Source of the DNA: Myxococcota bacterium
GTDB lineage: Bacteria; Myxococcota_A; UBA9160; UBA6930
Length of the DNA stretch: 59,160 nucleotides
Direction: 5' to 3'
Assembly: GCA_028277885.1 (NCBI GenBank)
Contig: JANQFK010000002.1
Coordinates: 1-59,160 of the forward strand
Shown: piece after piece, positions 52,481-59,160 of the stretch
Numbering within the stretch: position 1 is the first letter of the stretch
Layout of the letters: every line of letters begins with the position of its first letter
The notes under the pieces: model-generated
Databases searched by the model: none
What the model saw: only the letters and a program-made list of their open reading frames with translations
Told to the model about the DNA's origin: nothing
Position numbers and translations under genes: made by a program

Positions 52481-53929
52481 GTGGCCGCGCACCTCGACGC
52501 GCTGCACGCGTCCCTCCGACGCGCCGTGGGCGACTCCGCCTGCCTGACCCGCCCGGAAGAGCTCTTCGTCTACGAGGCCGACGGCCTCACGCTGAACGCC
52601 GCGAAGCCGCTCGCCGTGGTGCTGCCCCGGGAGACCGCCGAGGTGGCCGCGGTGGTGCGCGCCTGCCGCGAGGCCGGCGTCTGCTTCGTGCCCCGGGGCG
52701 CCGGCACCGGGCTCTCGGGCGGCGCGGTGGCGGCCGAGGGCGGCGTGGTGATCGAGTGCTCCCGCATGGACCGCATCCTCGCCCTCGAGCCCGGCGACCG
52801 CTACGCGGTGGTGCAGCCCGGCGTGGTGAACGCCGAGCTCTCCAGGGCGGCCGCGCCCCACGGGCTCTTCTACGCGCCGGACCCGTCGAGCCAGGCGGCC
52901 TGCACCATCGGTGGCAACGTGGGCGAGAACTCCGGCGGCCCCCACACGCTCAAGTACGGGACCACCACCGACCACGTGCTGGGCCTCGAGCTGGTGCTGC
53001 CCGACGGCGAGGTGGTGCGGCTCGGCGGGCCCGCGGGCTTCGCCTCGGGCTACGACCTGGTGGGAGCGGTGGTGGGGAGCGAGGGAACCCTCGGCGTGGT
53101 GACCGAGGTGACGGTGCGGCTCACCCCGCTCCCCGACGCCGTCGAGACGCTGCTCGGCGTGTTCCCCGAGGTGGTGTCGGCATGCCGGGCGGTGGGCGGC
53201 ATCATCCGCAGCGGCCTCGTGCCCGCGGCCCTCGAGATCGTGGACCGCCGCACCATCGAGGCCGTGGAGGCGAGCGTCTACGCGGCGGGCCTTCCCACCG
53301 ACGCCGGCGCGGTGCTGCTCGTCGAGCTCGACGGCGTGGCCGAGGCGGTCGCGGGCCAGGCGGAGCGCGTGCGCGAGCTGTGCCGCGAGGCCGGCGCGAG
53401 CCGCGTGGACGTGGCCCGCGATGCCGAAGAGCGCCAGCGCTTCTGGCGGGCCCGCAAGGGAGCCTTCGGCGCCATGGGGCGCCTGGCGCCGGACCTCTAC
53501 GTCCACGACGCGGTGGTGCCGCGCACGAAGCTCCCGGAGATCCTCGAGGCCGTGTGCGCCATCTGCGACCGCCACGGCCTGCGGCTCTCGAACGTGTTCC
53601 ACGCCGGCGACGGCAACCTGCACCCGAACATCTCCTTCGACCGCCGCGACCCCGACGAGCTGGCGCGGGTGGTGAAGGCCGGCGAGGAGATTCTGCGCAC
53701 CTGCGTCGAGGCGGGCGGCGTGATCAGCGGCGAGCACGGCATCGGGACCGAGAAGCGCGACTACATGGGGATGCTGTTCGACGACGCCGACCTCGACGCC
53801 ATGCTCCGGCTGCGCGCCGCCTTCGATCCGGACCGGGTCTGCAACCCCGGCAAGATCTTCCCGGCCACGCGCTTCTGCATGGAGGCGAACCCGCGGGCCC
53901 GCGGCTACGACCGGGTGCCCTTCGAGTGA
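52481..53929 (+). CDS. glcD: Glycolate oxidase, FAD subunit
   Basis: 482 residues from GTG 52481. The PCMH-type FAD domain shows FVPRGAGTGLSGGAVAAEGG, NVGENSGGPHTLKYGTTTDH and GSEGTLGVVTEVTVRL; the C-terminal domain ends with VFHAGDGNLHPNISF and GEHGIGTEKRDYM, as in GlcD. With GlcE and GlcF it oxidises glycolate (or D-lactate-like 2-hydroxyacids) to the oxo-acid at the membrane, passing electrons to quinone. GTGA overlap with glcE confirms the operon. Confidence 0.93.
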   Translation: MAAHLDALHASLRRAVGDSACLTRPEELFVYEADGLTLNAAKPLAVVLPRETAEVAAVVRACREAGVCFVPRGAGTGLSGGAVAAEGGVVIECSRMDRILALEPGDRYAVVQPGVVNAELSRAAAPHGLFYAPDPSSQAACTIGGNVGENSGGPHTLKYGTTTDHVLGLELVLPDGEVVRLGGPAGFASGYDLVGAVVGSEGTLGVVTEVTVRLTPLPDAVETLLGVFPEVVSACRAVGGIIRSGLVPAALEIVDRRTIEAVEASVYAAGLPTDAGAVLLVELDGVAEAVAGQAERVRELCREAGASRVDVARDAEERQRFWRARKGAFGAMGRLAPDLYVHDAVVPRTKLPEILEAVCAICDRHGLRLSNVFHAGDGNLHPNISFDRRDPDELARVVKAGEEILRTCVEAGGVISGEHGIGTEKRDYMGMLFDDADLDAMLRLRAAFDPDRVCNPGKIFPATRFCMEANPRARGYDRVPFE

Positions 53930-55152
53930 GCCTCGACGACGCCAGCGTCGCCGCGCTGCGCGCCGAGGTGGGCGAGGGCGCGCTCGCTGCCCAGGCGCCC
54001 GTCGAGCTCGACGGCCGCCGCATCGCCTGGACCCTGTGCACCGCCGACGCCGCCGCGCTGGGTCGCGCGCTGCGGGTCCTGGGCGAGCGCGGCCTCGGGG
54101 CGGTGGTGCGCGGCGGCGGCACGCGCAGCGGGTTCGGCAACCCGCCCCGCCGCGCCGACCTGGTGCTCTCGACCCGCGGCTTCGCGGAGCTCCACGAGAT
54201 CGACGTGGACGAGGGCGTGGCCCACCTGGGCGCCGGCGTCGCACTGGCCGAGGTCGAGCGCGCCCTGGCGGGAAGCGGCTGGGAGCTGCCGCTGGGCGCC
54301 GCCGGCGAGGACTCCACGGTGGGGGGCGGCCTCGCCGCGGCGGCCGTCGACCCGCGCCGCGCCGCGCCGCGCTCCGCGGTGCTGGGCCTCACGGTGGTGC
54401 TCGCCAGCGGCGAGGTGACGCACTGCGGAGGCCGCGTGGTGAAGAACGTGACGGGCTACGACCTCGCCAAGCTCCACGTCGGGGGGCACGGCAGCCTCGG
54501 CGTGATCGCCTCGGCCTGGCTGCGCCTGCGGCCGGTGGCCGAGCGCGTCGAGTCCTGGCGGGTCGAGGAGCCCTCCGCGCCCCGGGCCCTCGAGGCGGCG
54601 CGGCGGCCGTCCGCGCGGGCCGCGCTCTTCGAGGGCGGCACCGGGTCCCCGCCGCGCCTGCTCGTCGAGCTCGCCGGCGACGCGGCTGCCGTGGCGGTCG
54701 ACGCGGCCTGGCTGCGGGAGACCTGCGGCGCGCGCGCGGCGGGCCCGGGCGAGCTGGACGACGCCTTCGCGGCCGCGGCCCGGGTCGATCCCGTGGACGC
54801 CTTGCGCGTGCGCATCGCGCATCTCCCCACGCGCCTGGCGAAGCTCACCGGCGGCATCGAGGCGGCGGGAGGCCGCTGGGCCGCGCTTCCCGCCCACGGC
54901 CTGTGCTGGGCGCACTTCCCGCTGCCCGGCGGCGCCGGGGAAGCGCGCGTCGACGAGATCCTCGCCGCCACCCGCGCCGCGGCGCGGGAGGGCGCGGGCC
55001 GCTGGCGCCTCGAGGCCGCGCCCCTGCGCGCCCGGCGGGGCCGGGACGTCTTCGGCGACCCCGACGCCGCGCTGCCGCTGATGCGCGCCCTCAAGGCCCG
55101 CTTCGATCCGGCCGCGGTGCTCAACCCCGGACGCTTCGCGGGGGCGCTGTGA
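53926..55152 (+). CDS. glcE: Glycolate oxidase, GlcE subunit
   Basis: 408 residues from GTG 53926, overlapping the glcD stop. A second PCMH FAD-binding domain: VRGGGTRSGFGNPPRRADLV, EDSTVGGGLAAAAVDPRR, GRVVKNVTGYDLAKLHVGGHGSLG (the VKNVTGYD motif is characteristic of GlcE). The C-terminus ends with FDPAAVLNPGRFAG. It is a structural/FAD partner of GlcD. Slightly longer than E. coli GlcE (350). GTGA overlap with glcF. Confidence 0.92.
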   Translation: MSLDDASVAALRAEVGEGALAAQAPVELDGRRIAWTLCTADAAALGRALRVLGERGLGAVVRGGGTRSGFGNPPRRADLVLSTRGFAELHEIDVDEGVAHLGAGVALAEVERALAGSGWELPLGAAGEDSTVGGGLAAAAVDPRRAAPRSAVLGLTVVLASGEVTHCGGRVVKNVTGYDLAKLHVGGHGSLGVIASAWLRLRPVAERVESWRVEEPSAPRALEAARRPSARAALFEGGTGSPPRLLVELAGDAAAVAVDAAWLRETCGARAAGPGELDDAFAAAARVDPVDALRVRIAHLPTRLAKLTGGIEAAGGRWAALPAHGLCWAHFPLPGGAGEARVDEILAATRAAAREGAGRWRLEAAPLRARRGRDVFGDPDAALPLMRALKARFDPAAVLNPGRFAGAL

Positions 55153-56396
55153 CGCCGGACGGGCCCCTGGCCGACGTCTACGCGGGAACCCTCGACTGCG
55201 TCCACTGCGGGCTGTGCCTCTCGTCGTGCCCGACCTACCGCGAGACCGGTCGCGAGACCTCCTCGCCACGCGGACGCATCTACCTGATGCGCGGCGTCGC
55301 CGAGGGTCGCATCCCCCTCGGCGCCGTGGAGGAGGAGGCCTGGCTGTGCCTGGGCTGCCGCGCCTGCGAGACGGCCTGCCCGTCGGGCGTGCGCTTCGGC
55401 TCGCTCCTCGAGAAGACCCGCGCCAGCGTGCCGCGCCGCGGCTGGGCGGGGCACCTCGAGGCCTTCGCGCTGCGTCGGGTGGTGCCGCACCGACGGCGTC
55501 TCCGCCTCCTGGTGGGCGCCCTCGCGGCGGTGCAGCGGCTCGGGCTCGACGCTCTCGGCGCGCGGCTGCTGCCGCGCCTGCGTGAGTCGCAGCGCCTGCT
55601 GCCGCCGATCCCGCCCCGCGCGCAGCGCGCCCCGCTCCCCCCCCGCATCCCCGCCGAGGGAGCCCGGCGCGGCTGCGTGGCGTTGCTCGAGGGCTGCGTC
55701 ATGCCCGAGCTGTTCGGTCCGGTGAACGCCGCCACCGCCCGGGTGCTCACGCGCAACGGCTTCGACGTGGTGGTGCCCGAGGGCCAGGGCTGCTGCGGCG
55801 CGCTGCAGGCCCACGCGGGCGATGCCTCCCTCGCCGCCGGACTCGCCGAGCGCAACCTGCGGGCCTTCGCGGCGGCTCGCGTCGACGCCGTGGTGGTGAA
55901 CTCCGCCGGCTGCGGCGCGGCGTTGCGCGAGTACGGCGACTGGCTCGGCGCGCCGGGCGCGGAGCTCGCGGGCCGCGTCCGCGACGTCTGCGAGTTCCTC
56001 GACGAGGTGGGTCTCGCCGCGCCCCCGGGCCGGCTCGAGGCCCGGGTCTGCTACGACGACCCCTGCCACCTGCTCCACGGCCAGGGCGTCGGTGAGGCGC
56101 CGCGCCGGCTGCTGGCGGCCATCCCCGGCCTCGAGCTGGTGCCCCACGACGACGCCGCGGCCTGCTGCGGCGCCGCCGGCACCTACAACCTCACCCAGCC
56201 CGAGATGTCGCGCGCCGTGCTCGCGCGCAAGCTGGCGTCCCTCGCGGCGGCCGCCCCGGACGTGATCGCGAGCGGCAACCCCGGCTGCCTGATGCAGCTG
56301 CGCGCCGGCGCCCTCGGCGCCGGGCTGCGCGCGCGCGTCGCGCACCCGGTGGAGCTCCTCGACGAGGCGGGCGTCGCGGGGCGGGAGCGCCCCTAG
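55149..56396 (+). CDS. glcF: Glycolate oxidase, iron-sulfur subunit
   Basis: 415 residues from GTG 55149. Two 4Fe-4S motifs, CVHCGLCLSSCPTY and CLGCRACETACP, are followed by two cysteine-rich CCG domains (GCVMPELF...GCCGALQAHAGD, then CHLLHGQG...CCGAAGTYNL...NPGC). It relays electrons from the GlcDE flavins to the quinone pool. Completes glcDEF; no glcC regulator is adjacent. The TAG stop shares a CTAG with the convergent membrane protein. Confidence 0.93.
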   Translation: MTPDGPLADVYAGTLDCVHCGLCLSSCPTYRETGRETSSPRGRIYLMRGVAEGRIPLGAVEEEAWLCLGCRACETACPSGVRFGSLLEKTRASVPRRGWAGHLEAFALRRVVPHRRRLRLLVGALAAVQRLGLDALGARLLPRLRESQRLLPPIPPRAQRAPLPPRIPAEGARRGCVALLEGCVMPELFGPVNAATARVLTRNGFDVVVPEGQGCCGALQAHAGDASLAAGLAERNLRAFAAARVDAVVVNSAGCGAALREYGDWLGAPGAELAGRVRDVCEFLDEVGLAAPPGRLEARVCYDDPCHLLHGQGVGEAPRRLLAAIPGLELVPHDDAAACCGAAGTYNLTQPEMSRAVLARKLASLAAAAPDVIASGNPGCLMQLRAGALGAGLRARVAHPVELLDEAGVAGRERP

Positions 56397-57526
56397 ACGT
56401 CGTCGTGGGTGAGGTAGACGCCCACGTCGTCGCCGCCGAGCTCCCAGCGGGTCGAGTCGCGCCGCTGGTTGGGGCCGAAGGAGTAGACGAACAGCCGCCA
56501 GGTCCCTCGGCTGTCGGAGCAGGTCGAGCGGATCCAGTAGGCGTAGTTCCAGGGGTCGATGAAGAACTCGGCCCGCTCCTCGGGGAGCCCCTGGTCCCGG
56601 AGGGCCGCGAAGGCACCCTCGTACAGGAACTCCTCGTCGTACTTCTCGACGAGGGAGTAGATGCGCTTGTGGGTCTTGCAGCGCACCGGCCGGCGCCCGC
56701 CGTTCTCGCGAGCCTGGGTCTCCAGGTCGCGCCGCAGCGCCTCGAGCTCCTGCTTCGCCTGGACCACGGCCTCCTCCGAGGCGCCGCGCTGGCTCCGCGA
56801 GACGGCGGCGTTGGCGACGCCGAGGCCGAGCACCAGCAGGCCCGCCACCACCACCGTGAGCGCGCGCCCCGCCGCGCCCGAGAGGGAGAGCGCGCGGGAG
56901 AACACGCCGAAGTGGGCGAGCACCGCGAACAGGAAGCCGTAGCCGAGCATCAGCTCGACCACCTCGTTGGTGAACTTCCAGGGGTAGTCGATGGTGGTCC
57001 AGAGCATCGCCGCGAAGGCCGGGATCAGCACCGGCGTCGGTGCGACCACGCCCAGCCGGTCGAGCAGGCGACGCAGCGCGGGCACGAGGGCGAGGGCGGG
57101 CAGCGCGATGCCGTAGCCCGCGATGACCACGCGGAACGCGAGCTTGCGCAGGTCCGAGTCCACGACGTTGTGGACGTTGAACTCCTGCTGGAAGTTGTGC
57201 TCGAGGAAGTACGCCGGCGGGCGGTACGCGAACACGCGCTGGCCCCAGGAGATCTCCTCCATCCCGACGCCGAAGCAGAACAGCCCGAGGCCGGCCATGA
57301 ACCAGGGCACCTCGCCGGTCTCCCGGCGCTGCCACCACGCCGCCACCCCGCAGGCGACGGCGGCCAGCAGGAAGGCCCAGAACGTCGCCCACTCGAGGTA
57401 CTCGTCCTCCTGCATCGAGCGGTAGAAGAACTCCTCGTGGCCGCCCTCGAGCCAGCCCGCGTAGACGAGGACGGCGAGGATCAGCGCGTTGGCGGCGAGG
57501 CCGGCCTGCCAGTGGAGGTCTCGCAT
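56393..57526 (-). CDS. Multi-pass membrane protein with EEISWGQR motif
   Basis: 377 residues from ATG 57526 (the longer frame to 57595 lacks support). About eight TM segments lie between residues 6 and 250. The conserved loop GMEEISWGQRVFAY...FLEHNFQQEFNVHN is shared by a widespread uncharacterised family. A coiled-coil stretch (EEAVVQAKQELEALRRDLETQ) and a soluble C-terminal domain with two cysteines follow. No function is established. Convergent with glcF and divergent from the PEP-CTERM gene. Confidence 0.78.
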   Translation of the reverse strand: MRDLHWQAGLAANALILAVLVYAGWLEGGHEEFFYRSMQEDEYLEWATFWAFLLAAVACGVAAWWQRRETGEVPWFMAGLGLFCFGVGMEEISWGQRVFAYRPPAYFLEHNFQQEFNVHNVVDSDLRKLAFRVVIAGYGIALPALALVPALRRLLDRLGVVAPTPVLIPAFAAMLWTTIDYPWKFTNEVVELMLGYGFLFAVLAHFGVFSRALSLSGAAGRALTVVVAGLLVLGLGVANAAVSRSQRGASEEAVVQAKQELEALRRDLETQARENGGRRPVRCKTHKRIYSLVEKYDEEFLYEGAFAALRDQGLPEERAEFFIDPWNYAYWIRSTCSDSRGTWRLFVYSFGPNQRRDSTRWELGGDDVGVYLTHDDV

Positions 57527-57619
57527 GGCCCGACGAGATTGCGCGCCAAGAGGGCTCCCGTCCAGCACCGTGCCGTTATCGGCCCGGCCGGCCACGCCCC
57601 GCGGGGTCTGACACGGGAC

Positions 57620-57663
57620 GGAAAGGCTTTTCCCAGCCGGCGGAAGATGGGAAGCACCTTTCC
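57620..57663 (+). promoter_or_regulatory. Paired dyads upstream of the sigma-54 promoter (candidate activator sites)
   Basis: GGAAAGGCTTTTCC (57620-57633) and GGAAGCACCTTTCC (57650-57663) are 14-base dyads of GGAA/TTCC half-sites, centres 30 bases apart (about three helical turns), 86-130 bases before the -24 element. That is the usual position of enhancer-binding-protein sites. A further dyad TTCCA-N6-TGGAA is at 57711-57726. Confidence 0.5.
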
Positions 57664-57748
57664 TTCAGCCCTTCGGGGGGACACGGCGGGCGGAAGGAAA
57701 ACTCCATGGATTCCAGGTGGTTGGAAATCGGCGCCGCAGGGTGTGAGT

Positions 57749-57763
57749 TGGCCCGCATGTTGC
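57749..57763 (+). promoter_or_regulatory. Sigma-54 (-24/-12) promoter of the PEP-CTERM gene
   Basis: TGGCCCG-CATG-TTGC, followed by T, matches the consensus TGGCACG-N4-TTGC with one substitution outside the invariant GG/GC. Predicted transcript start is near 57774, 44 bases before GTG 57818. Confidence 0.65.
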
Positions 57764-57817
57764 TTTCTCCTCGGCTGCCTGTTGACGCCAGGATTGGAAC
57801 TAATGGAAGGGGTCCCC

Positions 57818-58726
57818 GTGTTGCGCATCAGATCCACCTGGGTTCTCGCACTCGCGCTTGCCACGACGGCCGTTCTCGCCGCCGGCCCCGCGGGGGCGGG
57901 CAAGTTGTTCACCGTCGACTTCGACCAGGAGTTCCCCCTGTCGAACGACCTCGACGGCACGGACGACCTGTTCTTCAAGTTCGACGGCTCCATCGGCGAC
58001 GGCAACGCCGCGCTGCTCGACGCCAACCCGAACTGCGCCGGCCCCAACACCGCGGACACGGTCTGCGGCGTGATCCGGGCCACGAACGTGGTGAGCATCA
58101 ACCTGACGGACCTCACCTCCGAGATCCAGGCAGGCAGCTACACCGACTTCTCCGGCGGCGGCAACACGATTCCGCCCCTCGACCTGCGCGACTTCGACAC
58201 CCTCGTGGTGGACGTGGTCCTCTTCGACGGCTCGGCCTCCATCGACGAGATCGGCATCGGCATCTCGACCGACACGTCGGTCCAGCTCAACCCCGACGGC
58301 GCGGGCTGGATGATCGACTGCGACGGCAGCCAGGGTGCGCTGCCCACCGCCAACTGCCGCGACGCCTCCTCCGGGTCGATCCCCTTCTCGGGCGCTCCCC
58401 TGGGCGTGGCGCTCCAGCCGGGCACCCCGCCGATCGGGCCGTTCCCGGGCTTCCCGGGCGCCGCCATCTTCAACTTCGGCAACCCCCTCTCATCCACCCT
58501 GAACGCGGGCGAGACGAGCCGTCGCCTCTTCGTCACCTACCTCGACCCGGGTGACGACGACGACACGCCGCTCGACAAGTTCAGCCAGGTGGTGAAGTTC
58601 ATGATCAGCTCCGGCGCCGGGAACGAGGACTTCGAGTCCACCATCATCCCCGAGCCGGCGACCGCACTGCTTCTCGGGTTTGGCGTGGCAGCACTGGCCG
58701 CGGCTCGGTCCCGCCGGACCGGCTAG
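57818..58726 (+). CDS. PEP-CTERM sorting-domain exported protein
   Basis: 302 residues from GTG 57818, spaced correctly after GGAAGGGG (an in-frame ATG at 57803 lies before that Shine-Dalgarno). A signal peptide (about 1-27: STWVLALALATTAVLAAGPAGA) precedes an acidic, Asp/Gly/Thr-rich mature region with a few cysteines. The C-terminus is a PEP-CTERM tripartite signal: PEPATALLLGFGVAALAAA followed by the basic RSRRTG. Exosortase should cut and anchor or release it at the surface, often with exopolysaccharide. Mature function unknown. No exosortase is in the window. Confidence 0.88.
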   Translation: MLRIRSTWVLALALATTAVLAAGPAGAGKLFTVDFDQEFPLSNDLDGTDDLFFKFDGSIGDGNAALLDANPNCAGPNTADTVCGVIRATNVVSINLTDLTSEIQAGSYTDFSGGGNTIPPLDLRDFDTLVVDVVLFDGSASIDEIGIGISTDTSVQLNPDGAGWMIDCDGSQGALPTANCRDASSGSIPFSGAPLGVALQPGTPPIGPFPGFPGAAIFNFGNPLSSTLNAGETSRRLFVTYLDPGDDDDTPLDKFSQVVKFMISSGAGNEDFESTIIPEPATALLLGFGVAALAAARSRRTG

Positions 58727-58795
58727 CCAACAGCCTGGGCTGCGACGGGAGACCTCAGCCAGGGACTCCCAGATACTGATGGGTTCCAATCAGGG

Positions 58796-58837
58796 GCCCC
58801 CACGAGGGCCGGCCAGCCGCCGGACTCGCGTGGGGGC
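58796..58837 (+). terminator. Long hairpin between the PEP-CTERM gene and the last gene
   Basis: GCCCCCACG and CGTGGGGGC form perfect 9-base arms around a 24-base loop that holds GGCCGGCC. It ends 20 bases before ATG 58858, so it could be a terminator or a 5' leader structure; there is no T-run. Confidence 0.4.
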
Positions 58838-58857
58838 TCGACGGGAGAAGTACGACC

Positions 58858-59160
58858 ATGCAGCGATCCCACCTTCTGACCGGAGCGGCAGCCGCTTGCC
58901 TCCTTCTCGCGTTGGGCCTCGGCGCTCCGGCTACGGCCCAGCCCGACATCAGTGACTCGTTCGTGATCAACGAGGACGATGGCTTCACGGGCGTGTGCGA
59001 CGCGCCGTGCTTCTCCGTCCTGAAGGAGGTGGAGTTCTACCAGGCCGGCAACCCGAGCGCTCCGGAGATCGCTCCCGGCGTCCCGGCGTGCGCGCCCGGT
59101 GAGAACCTGTTCGTCTATCGCCTGACCCACATCGGAGGCACGCTGGCCCCCCCGAGCATC
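58858..59160 (+). CDS. Secreted protein, 3'-truncated by the window end
   Basis: 101 residues visible from ATG 58858 (GGGAGAAG Shine-Dalgarno). A clear signal peptide (about 1-27, LLTGAAAACLLLALGLGAPATAQ) precedes PDISDSFVINEDDGFTGVCD with paired cysteines (VCDAPC). The style (acidic, secreted, next to a PEP-CTERM gene) suggests a second surface protein, perhaps also with a PEP-CTERM tail beyond the window. Family not recognised. Confidence 0.7.
   Translation, partial: MQRSHLLTGAAAACLLLALGLGAPATAQPDISDSFVINEDDGFTGVCDAPCFSVLKEVEFYQAGNPSAPEIAPGVPACAPGENLFVYRLTHIGGTLAPPSI

Noticed and set aside
1..59160. Mobile elements, CRISPR arrays, tRNA or rRNA genes, phage genes
   Set aside because: No transposase, integrase, repeat-spacer pattern or RNA-gene sequence seen. 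The SEFIR tail is the only part with clear signs of transfer.

Overview
The window is a high-GC chromosomal segment (a hand count of 36781-37020 gives 73% G+C) in which almost every base is coding. It encodes a PEP-CTERM exported protein, candidate sigma-54 promoters, a polyunsaturated-fatty-acid-synthase-like megasynthase, four glutathione S-transferases, an F420-type (LLM) oxidoreductase and an MMPL/RND exporter. Together these suggest an uncultured deltaproteobacterial-type Gram-negative (Myxococcota/Desulfobacterota-like, e.g. the bacteriap25/UBA9160 or Binatia-type groups). That placement is inference from gene content only. I see no rRNA, tRNA, CRISPR, integrase or insertion sequence. 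No gene-free stretch exceeds 300 bases; the longest, 57527-57817, holds regulatory DNA.

Layout. 1-9174: end of a lipid/PUFA synthase locus, with a megasynthase cut by the window edge (ACP-KR-DH), a giant single-chain acetyl-CoA carboxylase of eukaryotic domain order, and a phosphopantetheinyl transferase to arm the ACPs. 9099-12405: ATP-dependent DNA ligase, a frameshifted metallo-beta-lactamase-fold hydrolase and a DUF1330-like membrane protein. 12407-19209: a glutathione-centred island with four GSTs (one membrane-anchored), a DUF2855 MDR-like protein, a fumarylacetoacetase-family hydrolase and a TetR regulator, with a tandem CTAG-rich operator at 16644-16682. 19210-19340 is an array of five stem-loops. 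19374-31763: two transport-type membrane proteins (GPH/MFS; fused MFS-spermidine-synthase-like), a HAMP protein behind a consensus sigma-54 promoter, LLM oxidoreductase, DUF1330, HAD phosphatase, a secreted unknown, GNAT, amidohydrolase, and a diiron protein with its TetR. 31833-38617: glnE, EthD-like, SnoaL-like, an MFS transporter fused to a TIR-like SEFIR domain, and ArsC. 38866-46398: MMPL exporter, cysH, an HTTM-like membrane pair, and a phosphorelay group (receiver, Hpt, MBL-receiver fusion). 46460-56396: dual glycosyltransferase, ATP-grasp plus DUF455 pair, TetR, TPR-zincin, and the glycolate oxidase operon glcDEF. 56393-59160: an EEISWGQR-motif membrane protein, a PEP-CTERM protein behind a sigma-54 promoter with upstream dyads, and a secreted protein cut by the window end.

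Genome style. Start and stop codons are tightly interlocked: nine same-strand junctions use a 4-base NTGA overlap, and five of nine convergent junctions share one CTAG as the TAG stop of both genes. Several genes begin 6-7 bases after a TANNNT box and look leaderless. Two genes have no ATG/GTG/TTG where homology needs a start and seem to use CTG.

Most notable candidates: the MFS-SEFIR fusion (36128-38080), whose SEFIR-encoding 3' end is lower in GC than the transporter part; the eukaryote-like ACC inside the megasynthase locus; the two sigma-54 promoters; and the shared-CTAG convergent stops.
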